A stretch of 64,000 bases of DNA, from contig DLMI01000118.1 of NCBI GenBank assembly GCA_002478145.1, positions 58,833-122,832 on the forward strand. The letters run 5' to 3'. The stretch is from Acidobacteria bacterium UBA7540. Lineage in GTDB: Bacteria; Acidobacteriota; Terriglobia; UBA7540. Positions 52,601 through 60,359 of this stretch are shown piece by piece. The notes beneath the pieces were generated by a model. That model worked only from the letters and a program-made list of their open reading frames with translations, had not been told where the DNA came from and did not search any database. Position 1 is the first letter of the stretch. The number at the start of each line of letters is the position of its first letter. Position numbers and translations under genes: made by a program.

Positions 52601-52863
52601 TCAAAAGCTGGCAAGACCTGAAGGAGGCCATTCTGTATGGGGCTGTGAAGCGCGTGCGGCCCAAAGTGATGACCGTGGCGTGCATGTTTCTGGGGCTTCT
52701 TCCCATCATGTGGTCCACGGGGACGGGCTCGGACGTCATGAAGCGCATCGCCGCCCCCATGATCGGTGGCATCTTTACGTCATTCATCCTGGAGCTGGTC
52801 GTTTACCCGGCCATTTATGCTATATGGAAATGGAACTTTGAAGTGAAACCGAGCCTGAGATAA
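49600..52863 (+). CDS. cusA: CusA/CzcA-type heavy-metal RND pump
   Basis: The 1087-residue protein has the full HME-RND architecture: TM1 near residues 13-31, a first large periplasmic loop to about 340, TM2-6 (IVSIVILIFLWHIPSALIPI and following), TM7 near 550, a second loop and TM8-12. The proton-relay acidic residues lie in AIGAMVDAAVVVVEQTH. Cu/Ag-type sequence marks include FGKAGRAETSTDPAPLSMME and MPIRNRIDMLTTG with methionines matching the CusA metal path. It expels Cu(I) or Ag(I) from the periplasm or cytosol through the CusB-TolC channel. Overlap with cusB shows coupled translation. Confidence 0.93.
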   Translation: MINRIIEFCAKNKFVVFLFVGVAVLVGWWSLHNVPLDAIPDLSDTQVIIYSRWDRSPDIMEDQVTYPITTAMLGAPKVKDIRGFSDFGYSYVYIIFEEGTDIYWARSRTLEYLSKITPRLPPGVQVELGPDATSIGWVFQYALVDNTGRYSTEALRSFQDWYLRYYLQSVPGVAEVAPIGGLVRQYQIQVDPNALAAYRIPLERVTEAVRHGNNDVGGRLVEFSNREFMVRGRGYARSLADLDRIVVGVNPMTGTPVTVKDIGQVTLGPDIRRGVADLDGKGDVVGGVVVMRHGENALKVIERIKAKLDEIRPALPPGVKLVTTYDRSDLILRSIDTLEHTLIEEISIVSIVILIFLWHIPSALIPILTIPITVLISFIPMKLVGVTSNIMSLGGIAIAIGAMVDAAVVVVEQTHKKLEEWDAQGRKRDYHEVVVEAVKEVGGASFFSLLVIAVSFMPIFTLEAQEGRLFKPLAFTKNFCMAIAAVLAITLDPAMRLLFTHANSFNFRPRFLARMVNAVLVGKIHREEKHPISHLLMKVYHPVAEMALRFRWAVIPAAVAIVVVTVPVFNRLGSEFMPPLNEGTLLYMPTTLPGISVTEAQRLLQIQDRVLKSFPEVERVFGKAGRAETSTDPAPLSMMETTVVLKPEDRWRPEQRWYSPWAPEWLKRILRHTWPDHISQEELVDEMDQALRIPGTTNAWTMPIRNRIDMLTTGVRTPVGVKVFGSDLNEIQSIGQEIERVLAQVPGTRSVYAERTSGGYFLDFDLKREELARYGLTVDDVQGYIMSAVGGEDVTTTVEGRERYGVNIRYFRDFRSNVEALERVLVSTPSGAQIPMAQLADIRMVEGPGMIRDENGLLSGYVYVDVAGRDLGSYVDEARRVVHEKVESHLPAGYSLSWSGQYEYLQRVRQRLTLVVPITIFIVFLLLYLNTKSVVKTMIVFLAVPFSAVGAIWLLHWLGYNMSIAVWVGLIALMGVDAETGVFMLLYLDLAYHEWQREGRLKSWQDLKEAILYGAVKRVRPKVMTVACMFLGLLPIMWSTGTGSDVMKRIAAPMIGGIFTSFILELVVYPAIYAIWKWNFEVKPSLR

Positions 52864-52902
52864 GAATGTCTCCGAAGTCACATGCGAAGCGTCAGAATCG
52901 TA

Positions 52903-53150
52903 GCCCTCTCCCTTGGGTAGAGGGTGTCCTGCTACCGGCGCTTTCACCAGCCGGAGCGGGACGGGTGAGGGGTCGGTTGCACGCTGAGGAGGGATCAAAT
53001 GGGCGAACATGACGAAGTAACCCCTCACCTGGCTCTCCCGCGACTGCGGGATCGCCACCCTCTCCCCAAGGGAGAGGGCTGTATTTCCTACATCGGCTGC
53101 CCGTGTCCAGCCGAAGATGTGGGTAAAGATCAGCCCCGGGGGAGAGGGCG
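52903..53150. repeat. REP-like repeats inside the efflux operon
   Basis: CCCTCTCCCTTGGGTAGAGGG near 52904, GGGTGAGGGG near 52963, CCCCTCACC near 53020 and CCCTCTCCCCAAGGGAGAGGG near 53057 form paired palindromes of the same family as 27174-27311. They occupy the gap between cusA and the NosL-like gene. Confidence 0.75.
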
Positions 53151-53192
53151 AAGACCCAATTTCCTCCCTTTCTCCTCGGAGGGGAAGAAACC

Positions 53193-53687
53193 ATGAAACT
53201 GAGGGAGACGCTTGTCACGCTTCTGGCTCTCGCGGCTATCGGCCTTGCAAGCTACTTCGCCTATCGCTATGAGACAAGGCCCAACCCGAACGTCTGCAAC
53301 ATCTGCGGCCGCGCCATTCATGGCGGAATGTCTTTTCTCGTCGAGACGAATGGTCACACGGAACGCGCTTGCTGCCCTCGTTGCGGGATGCACTACGCGA
53401 TAAATCATCCCGGCAAAGTTCAGAAGGTCTGGGCTACGGATTTGAATTCCGGCGAGTCAATCCCCGCCGACACCGCCTACTACGACGAGGGCGGGAACAT
53501 CGAATACTGTGCGATGCACGGCGCAGCCGTCCAGCGGCAACCCCAGGGCGTTTCTGTACGCGACTACGACCGCTGCCTCCCCACGCTGGTGGCGTTTAAG
53601 ACGCGCGCGGAGGCAGAGACCTATCAGAAGGAACATGGCGGACGCGTACTGAACTATGCCGAGGCGGTGCAAAGCGTGAAGGAATAA
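53193..53687 (+). CDS. NosL-like copper-binding protein
   Basis: The 164-residue protein has an N-terminal membrane anchor (residues 8-24) and two cysteine pairs, CNICGR (35-40) and CCPRCGMHY (59-67). The C-terminal segment PTLVAFKTRAEAETYQKEHGGRVLNYAEA near 128-156 closely follows the NosL family (accessory copper chaperone for nitrous oxide reductase), but no nos genes are in view and it follows the copper efflux pump. It probably binds Cu(I) in the periplasm. The gene lies 329 bases after cusA, with palindromic repeats between, so operon membership is likely but not certain. Confidence 0.8.
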   Translation: MKLRETLVTLLALAAIGLASYFAYRYETRPNPNVCNICGRAIHGGMSFLVETNGHTERACCPRCGMHYAINHPGKVQKVWATDLNSGESIPADTAYYDEGGNIEYCAMHGAAVQRQPQGVSVRDYDRCLPTLVAFKTRAEAETYQKEHGGRVLNYAEAVQSVKE

Positions 53688-53814
53688 TGATGAGACGGCT
53701 GCGGATTGGGGTGATGTGGCTCCTGGTCCCGGCTGTGCCGTCCGGAAAACCCGAACAGAGGCTAGCGCTATCATGAGCAGTTTGACAAGCCCTAGCCTCC
53801 GCCCTGCAAGTCTT

Positions 53815-53876
53815 GAGGTTTGGAACTTGGTGCAAATGAGTCAGGTTCTGCCTCAAATTCTAGGGGAGGGGAGGGG
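53815..53876. repeat. 62-base dispersed repeat, copy 2
   Basis: Matches 15002-15063 over its whole length (about 53 of 62 positions). It overlaps the last codons and stop of the minus-strand gene 53860-54672, which ends inside it (53860-53862). Confidence 0.8.
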
Positions 53877-54672
53877 TTAAGGTCGTGCCCTTCCGGAGCC
53901 CTTTGTTAGGAAGGATCGCCGGGTGGCGCTGGAAACCAAGTTCACGCAGCTGAAGCGCGTCGTGTATTTTGTCCCGAGCTCCGGGAGCCAAGTTCGCAAA
54001 CCACTTTCGTAGGAGGCCGATGAAAGGCCTGTACAGTCTAGATATGTCGGCGAAATCAAGCGCTAACCACGTTGGGGAGGTGAAGCCGCAGTGGAGAGCT
54101 TGTAATGCGAGCGCACGCCCACGATCAGGTCCTTTGCGGCACCAAGCGTAAATCTGGCCCTGTTGCCCCAGTAATTCGAAGCGTCGAGCCGTCGGACGGT
54201 ATCGCGCCACCTTGGGGAACTGCTTGAAGCGGGTCTCGTCCAGTCTGTACTTTCCCCGTTTCTTAGGCAGTGCGCCCTGCAACCACGCGATGACAGGCTC
54301 GTCTTTCGGGCCGAGGAGAACGTATCCGTGCTCCGCCAGCCATTTCGGCTGCACGCCCCAAATCATTTGAACACGGCTCTTCCGGGCATGCTCCCAGACC
54401 TGTTTGAGCAAATCGCCGAACCTAACCTTTAGCTCAGACTCCTGCATCTTCAGAATCGACTCACGATCGTTCCCAACTTTGGGGGACACTGGTGTTAGGT
54501 GAACATCTACCTCACCGCTTGGATTGCCCCACGAGAAAGTTAAGTGGGGAAGGTCCTTACGATCAACCCTGAAGACCACGAGCTTCCGCGGCCCAACGTC
54601 GAGAGCGAGGTTGCAGACTACGATAGCAGCCAAGAACCTTACCTCCAGCACCCTCCGAGAAACATTGCTCAC
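53860..54672 (-). CDS. protein of unknown function in a nuclease-rich accessory region
   Basis: A 270-residue frame starting MSNVSRRVLEVRFLAA. It has a moderately hydrophobic strand at the start (VRFLAAIVVCNLALDVG), then strands and helices with VWEHARKSRVQMIWGVQPKWLAEHG and several basic stretches. I recognise no domain. Its last five residues and stop come from the dispersed repeat (53815-53876), suggesting truncation at the C-terminus. The GIY-YIG gene lies 76 bases upstream on the same strand, and a NucS-like nuclease gene further upstream, so it may belong to a small DNA-processing or defence cassette. It could also be an old decaying gene. Confidence 0.5.
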   Translation of the reverse strand: MSNVSRRVLEVRFLAAIVVCNLALDVGPRKLVVFRVDRKDLPHLTFSWGNPSGEVDVHLTPVSPKVGNDRESILKMQESELKVRFGDLLKQVWEHARKSRVQMIWGVQPKWLAEHGYVLLGPKDEPVIAWLQGALPKKRGKYRLDETRFKQFPKVARYRPTARRFELLGQQGQIYAWCRKGPDRGRALALQALHCGFTSPTWLALDFADISRLYRPFIGLLRKWFANLAPGARDKIHDALQLRELGFQRHPAILPNKGLRKGTTLTPPLP

Positions 54673-54748
54673 CTTCGCCTTTCACTCTGCTGCTCCCGCG
54701 ACGAGCAATCAAAAAGGCTCCTCTTGCTCGCTCTTGGCGGGTGGCCCA

Positions 54749-55021
54749 CTACGACCAGGGGCAGCTTTTTATGGGGCAACGCCAGTTGGCCCCCACAGGA
54801 ACTCGCGGGTGAATCGAGTTGTCGGATGGCTTATGCCGGTGAAAGAGTCGGCACTCCTGAATGTAAGCCCGACGGGGAGACGACGTGAAATAAACACTGT
54901 AATTCGTGTCGTAATTCCCCTCGTTAACTGAGGCACGGGCGCGCCGCTCGACGTTCGAGTCGGAGCGACCCGTATAGGCAGCGCGACCTCTGCGGAACAA
55001 GAGATATGCTCCCGAACTCAT
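54749..55021 (-). CDS. small GIY-YIG nuclease domain protein
   Basis: The 90-residue protein reads GAYLLFRRGRAAYTGRSDSN near its start, matching the GIY-YIG signature (G-x-Y, then Y-x-G followed by an arginine), then a basic helix (VERRARASVNEG), and YIQECRLFHRH with the catalytic glutamate position, ending DNSIHPRVPVGANWRCP where the conserved N/W-CP tail is found. A single-domain GIY-YIG of this size resembles small stand-alone endonuclease-like proteins. The Shine-Dalgarno is not obvious. It lies between the unknown gene and the NucS-like gene on the minus strand, which suggests a shared role in DNA cleavage. Confidence 0.65.
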   Translation of the reverse strand: MSSGAYLLFRRGRAAYTGRSDSNVERRARASVNEGNYDTNYSVYFTSSPRRAYIQECRLFHRHKPSDNSIHPRVPVGANWRCPIKSCPWS

Positions 55022-55215
55022 AGAAAGCTTATATCACGATTTTTCCCACAATGTCCAGATTCGCATCCTCAGCATTCGCATCCTCACCACCGACGAGTGC
55101 TGCGATTGGCCCACGCGCCCCGCCCGGTTCTAGAAGAGACCCTCCTGCTCGTGCTTGGTCTTGCGCTCGGCTCACTGCCCGGGTCACCGAGCCCGCGTGC
55201 CAGTACCCTCAAGGC

Positions 55216-56154
55216 CTAAAGTTTCCTGAGGTCGATCGTGCGGCTGTATTCTAAAAGGGCTACGTCTGGCAGCCTAGCGGTGGCAGCCCTCAGCTCTGCG
55301 CTGATCTGCTTCGCCACAATTAGAACGCGCACCTTTTCCACGTTCAATTTCTCTCGAACACGCTCCTGGTAATACAGGACCTGACCCACCGTCCTTTCGT
55401 GCCCTTTGTGGACCTTCGTTTCGATCACCGTAGGGATCCCGCTGGCATCCCTGGCAAGGATGTCAATTCTTCGGTGCCTGGCGTCGACAGTAAATTCGAG
55501 TGCCCTTTGACCTCGCCCGACAGGCCATAACGTCATGCCACGTTCCAAGACGTGGAGATTTCCCGCTAGATAGTCCCTGAGGTCTTCTTCCCGGGCAAAC
55601 GCGGCTTCTTCTTCTCGGGCGACATCGGCAGTCCTGCCAGCGCGGTCAGGGACCCGGCGTGGGGAAGTCTTGCCGGATAGGGCTAGGCAGTCGTCGCCCG
55701 ACGGACGACCGTCCGCGTAGCCTTCTTTTTCTTGGAGGAAATCGTCCCCCTCGGTCCACTCCTTTGGCCAGACGAAAACCCGCATTGTCTGAGTGGGATA
55801 GTGGTGGCCGGACGCCTGGATGTTAAACGCAAGATTCAATCCGTTGCAGAAGCGAAGAAGCTGGTCAATTCTCTCTCGGTTCATGTGATAAGGCTCCGAG
55901 ACCAGGTATTCCTTTCCGCCGTAAATGGCGGTCCCCCAGTGGTCGAGCCAGTCCCAAGCGTCGATTTTTTCTATCAGCCTGCTTACCGCGTCCGAGTCCG
56001 AATTCGGCCAGGCATCCTTGTACTCCGGGATGCGTTCCAGCGCTCGCTGTCTTAGCCATCCCGGATACACATCCAGGTCCAGGTGCGGTGGGATGAATAA
56101 CTCCGCATCCTCTCCGCTGCTACAAACCTTCACCCGAGGATCGTTGATAACCAT
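55216..56154 (-). CDS. protein with C-terminal NucS-like PD-(D/E)xK endonuclease domain
   Basis: The 312-residue protein has two parts. Residues about 1-160 are an unrecognised N-terminal domain with RERIDQLLRFCNGLNLAFNI and VFVWPKEW. After a charged linker (155-190) the C-terminal domain shows the NucS-type catalytic pattern: RRIDILARDASGIPTVIETK (the conserved D, and E-x-K) and VGQVLYYQERVREKL. NucS nucleases cut branched or mismatched DNA. The fused N-terminal domain and the neighbouring GIY-YIG gene make it a plausible mobile-element or defence component. No start-site Shine-Dalgarno is clear. Confidence 0.75.
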   Translation of the reverse strand: MVINDPRVKVCSSGEDAELFIPPHLDLDVYPGWLRQRALERIPEYKDAWPNSDSDAVSRLIEKIDAWDWLDHWGTAIYGGKEYLVSEPYHMNRERIDQLLRFCNGLNLAFNIQASGHHYPTQTMRVFVWPKEWTEGDDFLQEKEGYADGRPSGDDCLALSGKTSPRRVPDRAGRTADVAREEEAAFAREEDLRDYLAGNLHVLERGMTLWPVGRGQRALEFTVDARHRRIDILARDASGIPTVIETKVHKGHERTVGQVLYYQERVREKLNVEKVRVLIVAKQISAELRAATARLPDVALLEYSRTIDLRKL

Positions 56155-56462
56155 ATGCAGTCCTCTTTTCGGTGCAGACGTTTAATGGTAGCTCACGTGT
56201 CGTGCACACCCAACGCGGTGCCTGCGCGCGCCTTTCCGGTGGCGATTTCCTCTTAAACGCCCTCCGGCTCCAGGCCCCACTGCCATCCCGCCCTGCGGGA
56301 TCGAAGGCCATGATCTGCGCGGCGGGAAACACTTGAAAAGCCGCAGAGCCTGCCCTGAGCAGAGCGAAGGGGCCGGAGAGCGGGCCCTGCGCTACACCCA
56401 CTCAAAAACTCTCCGAGCCAACGCACCGCCGTGTGCGATAAGCGCGAGCGCTTTGCCACCGG
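56155..56462. other. intergenic region with dispersed-repeat sequence
   Basis: About 300 bases without a gene. It contains GCCCTGAGCAGAGCGAAGG, close to the CTGAGCCGAGCGAAGCG core of the TGTCATTC repeat family, and GC-rich short palindromes. Nothing else is supportable. Confidence 0.35.
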
Positions 56463-58355
56463 CTATTTATGCTCTGCAAGCGGCTTGGCAAGCTCGTCGA
56501 GCAGGTCCGCCTTGCTCTCCTCGCGGACAAGGTGCGGATAGCGTTCGCCGCCGTGATAGTCAATGGTACACGTCGTGTAGTAATCGTCGTTCAGCACCAG
56601 CAAGCGAATAGGCTGAGGGCTGTTCTTGCCGGCCTTCAAGGCGTCGCGGAGCAGATCGGGCGTGAAGGCGCGATCGTTCACTGCCACCACGCGCATGCCC
56701 GACGTGATCCCTGCCTTATAGGCGAGGCCGCCGACAATCGAGTCCTGCACGGCGCCGTCATTGCTGAGGCGCAAGCCGATGGAGTAGACAGCGGCCACCC
56801 CTTCGCCGAAGGGACCGCGACCGGCGCCTTCCGGCGGCTTTTCCGAATACTCCACCTTCCATCCGCCGGCTTGAATCCCGCCCACCGGGGCCTCGGGCGA
56901 GGTTGAAGTCAAGCGCTCCCGGAAGAAGCTTGCCCAGTCGTACGGCACGACTTGGTTGAGGGAGCGAACCAGTTCCTGGAAGGTGTAGGGCTTGAGCTCG
57001 GGGCCATTGTTCGGACCGGCGTAAAAGAGACGGCAGAAATCCTCGAAGGATTTCTGGCCGTGGCTCTGGTCGTGGATGAGGGTGTCAACCTCGAGCCACA
57101 GCAGCTCGCCTTCGGGGTAATAGTCGGCGCCGCGCCGCCAGTCGCTCCAACCGCCCCGGCCGAAGGCAAGGCCGGGCACCGCGTCTGCGGTGTCTTGGAG
57201 AGGCCGCCAAGTCCGTCCAGGGCGGCCCGGACCCAGATCTGCCGCGGTGCTGGCAAGACTTTCGCGGTACTGCTCAGGGGTCGACAGTCCACTGCGGGCG
57301 GCTAGGAGATTGCCCAGGAAGTCGGTGAGACCCTCGTAGACCCACAGCAGATCGGTCTTCATCGGCGCCTCGAAATCGGGAGTACTCAGGTCGGCCGGGC
57401 GGCGGAACTTGCCGTTCCAGGAGTGGACGAATTCGTGCGAGAGGAGGCCTCCCAGCCGGCGCTTCCCCTGCGGCATGAGCAGGACGCGCTCATCGGTGCG
57501 GCTGTCATTGGACTCATGGTGCTCGAGGCCGAAATGCGCCACGTGATTGCTCAAGGTCAGCAGGAAGTGGTAGTCGCGGTAATGCCGCGCGCCAAAGAGT
57601 TTGCCGGTCTCCGTCACCAGGTTCGTGAAGTCCTTCTGCACCTCCGGGCTCATTTCGAGCGCCGCCTCGCTGTCGGCCACCATGTCAATCTCGTGCCGGA
57701 TGGGCTCGCCGGGCGGTGTCACGTCCACGGCGCGAAAGTATTCGCCGGCAATCACCGGCGAGTCTACCAAGCGATCCAGAGAAACCGGCTTGAAGGTGAT
57801 CTCATTGCCCGCAACACTCTCTTGCGGCAGTGCGGTTCCGAACTTCCACCCTTGAGGCAGGCGCAGCGTTGGCCTGTAGGTGATCTCCTCGGCGGAGACT
57901 CCCGCGGGATACAGCACGTTTTGGTTCCAACTGAGAATCACCAGCTTGTCGGTGGCGGAACCACCGAAGCCAAGACCGCCTCCCCCGGGCTCGATGTGGT
58001 CGAATTCCGCCTCGAGGCTATCCGCACCCTCGGGCACATCCAGGTGGAAGGTGAACACGTCAAGCAGATCGCGTCGCCAGGGAATCGCTTTGCCGTTCGC
58101 CATGAACTTCAGTCCGGCCACGCTGCCGACGGGCCCCGCTGGCCCGTGCGCGCCGGGAATCCATTTGGGGTAATAAAGCGTGAGCGGCCCAGGCTTCACC
58201 GGCATGACCATGCGCGTGTGGAGCATCTTCTCCGGTGCTTGGGTTGCATCGACTATAAGGGTGATGGTCGGTCGAGACTGTGTCGGCAAAGCAGCCACGC
58301 CCAATGCAGCAATTTCGAAGACCAGTATTGACAGGCGGAAGCGTATCGAATTCAT
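56463..58355 (-). CDS. M61 family metallopeptidase with PDZ domain
   Basis: The ATG at 58355 (MNSIRFRLSILVF) gives 630 residues with a signal peptide; an upstream ATG at 58388 is unlikely. The M61 zinc site HEFVH lies near residue 311 in GLLSHEFVHSWNGK, and the downstream glutamate in VYEGLTDFLGNLLAA is the third ligand. The N-terminal beta domain with YYPKWIPGAHGPAG precedes, and a PDZ-like domain (AGITSGMRVVAVNDR) occupies residues about 530-600. M61 enzymes remove N-terminal residues or act on cell-surface peptides. No operon partner is visible. Confidence 0.92.
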   Translation of the reverse strand: MNSIRFRLSILVFEIAALGVAALPTQSRPTITLIVDATQAPEKMLHTRMVMPVKPGPLTLYYPKWIPGAHGPAGPVGSVAGLKFMANGKAIPWRRDLLDVFTFHLDVPEGADSLEAEFDHIEPGGGGLGFGGSATDKLVILSWNQNVLYPAGVSAEEITYRPTLRLPQGWKFGTALPQESVAGNEITFKPVSLDRLVDSPVIAGEYFRAVDVTPPGEPIRHEIDMVADSEAALEMSPEVQKDFTNLVTETGKLFGARHYRDYHFLLTLSNHVAHFGLEHHESNDSRTDERVLLMPQGKRRLGGLLSHEFVHSWNGKFRRPADLSTPDFEAPMKTDLLWVYEGLTDFLGNLLAARSGLSTPEQYRESLASTAADLGPGRPGRTWRPLQDTADAVPGLAFGRGGWSDWRRGADYYPEGELLWLEVDTLIHDQSHGQKSFEDFCRLFYAGPNNGPELKPYTFQELVRSLNQVVPYDWASFFRERLTSTSPEAPVGGIQAGGWKVEYSEKPPEGAGRGPFGEGVAAVYSIGLRLSNDGAVQDSIVGGLAYKAGITSGMRVVAVNDRAFTPDLLRDALKAGKNSPQPIRLLVLNDDYYTTCTIDYHGGERYPHLVREESKADLLDELAKPLAEHK

Positions 58356-58497
58356 CAGCGTGCCCCTTCGTGGAAGCATTGTAACCACCCCCTTGGCTTC
58401 GAACTGCCAAGGAGAAGCCTGAAATGATATTCCCCCTTCCTGCTGACCGCAACCCCGAAGCCGTCCATTGTTTCCACCAAGGCTTCTTATTCAAGCC

Positions 58498-60324
58498 TTA
58501 CCGCGAGGCGCCCGGCACCTGCACGTCGCAGTTCAACGCCGACATGCCTGTGGACTCGCTATCTCGCACCACCTCGCGCACCCGGTAGGTTCCCGGCCCC
58601 ACCTCGAAGCTGGTCTTGGCGTTAATGCCGGACTTGGAGAATTTCTCCAAGGTCCCATCCTTAAGGTGGAGCTCCAGCGAACCTTCTTTGCCGGTTACAT
58701 ACTTCCCATCGCGATCGAAGAGGGCCGTGTCGAAAATCAGCGTGTTCACGCTGCGGTCGGCTTCCTTGCGGTAGCGTAGCGAGGCGATGTCCACGTGAAT
58801 GAACACGGTCATCGTTGACTTCTGGTCGTTCAGTTTCTCCACTTTCGCGCTTACTTCCGCCGGCAACTCATAGTGCTCCTCAAGAGAGAAGACCACTTTC
58901 TGGAGTTCATCTGCGCTTGGCGCCTGCCCTGCCAGCGCTGTTTCAGAGGCAAAGTAGCCGCGGCGTGCCTGGACAGTGAAGGGTTCGTGGGTGTTTAGGG
59001 TTACCTTGAGAGAGTGAAATTTCCCATTCAGCTTGACGTTCTGCGGCGAGAAACTCAGCACGTAGCAGACCTCGGGAACTGCCGCGGCCTGCCGGAAGCC
59101 ATCGTCGAAATCGTTGCTGTTGTGGAAAAAGACGCCGCCCGTGCCGGAACTCAGGCTGGCGAGCACGTCGCCGGAGGCCACGACACCCGCGTTTATCAGC
59201 ATGGTCTTGCGCGCCTCCATGTCGGGACGGCCCGCGTTTGTTATCTCATGTGGGATTCGCGCTTCGAGCCCGACAGCGTCGATGGCACTGATGACTACGT
59301 CCTGCTGCAAAGCACGGTTAATGATCGCGTCTATTTTATCGTTCTGCGTCTCTGTCAGGAAGCCTGGGGAGACCAGCACCAAGCTGCGCTGGCCCGGCAT
59401 GGCAGCCAGGCGGCGAACAGATTTTTCTATCGCTTGCAAGGAATACTGCGACCGCATCTCCGCTTCGGACCAAACCTCGGCGGCCGCGAATTCCGCGTTC
59501 CGCATTGCCGGCACCGCGCATGGGTCGCCACCGCCAGCCCCCTCGTTGAAGACGGAACGCTCCGTCGTCGCGTCAGTCGTGGTGCTGGTGAATAAACAAT
59601 CACATCGGATGGCATCCGTGTGCAAAACGGCAAGCGCGTCAGGGGAGCCCACTTTATCGACCAGGTAAGCTTCGTAGTCGTCAATCTCGGGACAACCATT
59701 CGAGGAACGCGGCCGGGGCGCCAGACGGAACAAGGCTTCGTGGAGTTTCCCCCGGTCATTCGTGAAGTCGAGCTGGTCCTTGCCGGTCGCGGTGAGGACT
59801 GCCACGCGGTCTTGAGGCCGAACGGTGGTCGACACGTAGCGCCAGGCGGCGACGCGTGTCCGCGCAATCCCCTCGACTTTAGAGTGCAGATCGTCGAAAA
59901 AGAGAGCGACGAAACGCTGGGCAACGGCGGTGGCGGGAGGCAGCGGAGCTACGGCTGTAGTGCTCGTTGGGGCGGCCGGCGCAGGTTGAGCTTGCGCCGC
60001 TTCCGGCATTGGTTTGGAAACCTCAACGGCAAAGCTCGTGATCTCCTGAGCCTTTCCGTCGTCGAACAGCCGGAAGTCTTCTTTGTGGAGATCGTCGACC
60101 GTCCGCCCTCTCGCGTCGCGCACCACCACCCGCACTATGACTAGGTTGCGTTCGGCGCGAATCTGGAACTTGGGTGTGGTCTCGTGCCCCTGTACCTCAG
60201 GCGGGTTGGCGCTTTGCGGGGCAGAGCCGGGGCCGCTGGCCAGCATAAAGAATGAAAGCGCCACAGACCGAAGAAAGCTTCGACCCAGGCCGCGCGCGCG
60301 GATACTAAGGGCATTACCACCCAT
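58498..60324 (-). CDS. VWFA-related domain secreted protein
   Basis: The 608-residue protein begins with a signal peptide and Ala/Pro-rich segment. VVVRDARGRTVDDLHKEDFRLFDDGK (two segments, near residues 66-92) opens the VWFA-related domain found mostly in Acidobacteriota, with FVALFFDDLHSK near 145 and SLVLVSPGFLTETQNDK near 315 as the von Willebrand-type strands. The rest is a beta-rich C-terminal region. Function is unknown; surface or adhesion roles have been suggested. Its first about 52 residues and upstream DNA are nearly identical to those of the next gene (60360-61310). Confidence 0.85.
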   Translation of the reverse strand: MGGNALSIRARGLGRSFLRSVALSFFMLASGPGSAPQSANPPEVQGHETTPKFQIRAERNLVIVRVVVRDARGRTVDDLHKEDFRLFDDGKAQEITSFAVEVSKPMPEAAQAQPAPAAPTSTTAVAPLPPATAVAQRFVALFFDDLHSKVEGIARTRVAAWRYVSTTVRPQDRVAVLTATGKDQLDFTNDRGKLHEALFRLAPRPRSSNGCPEIDDYEAYLVDKVGSPDALAVLHTDAIRCDCLFTSTTTDATTERSVFNEGAGGGDPCAVPAMRNAEFAAAEVWSEAEMRSQYSLQAIEKSVRRLAAMPGQRSLVLVSPGFLTETQNDKIDAIINRALQQDVVISAIDAVGLEARIPHEITNAGRPDMEARKTMLINAGVVASGDVLASLSSGTGGVFFHNSNDFDDGFRQAAAVPEVCYVLSFSPQNVKLNGKFHSLKVTLNTHEPFTVQARRGYFASETALAGQAPSADELQKVVFSLEEHYELPAEVSAKVEKLNDQKSTMTVFIHVDIASLRYRKEADRSVNTLIFDTALFDRDGKYVTGKEGSLELHLKDGTLEKFSKSGINAKTSFEVGPGTYRVREVVRDSESTGMSALNCDVQVPGASR

Positions 60325-60337
60325 TAGTCATCCTCTG
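60173..60337. repeat. duplicated signal-peptide segment, copy 1
   Basis: 165 bases (GGTGTGGTCTCGTGCCCC to CATCCTCTG) covering the ribosome binding site, start and first about 52 codons of the VWFA-related gene. It matches 61159-61323 at roughly 90% with no gaps. Confidence 0.85.
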
Positions 60338-60359
60338 AGAATTGCCTTGCTCAACCGTG

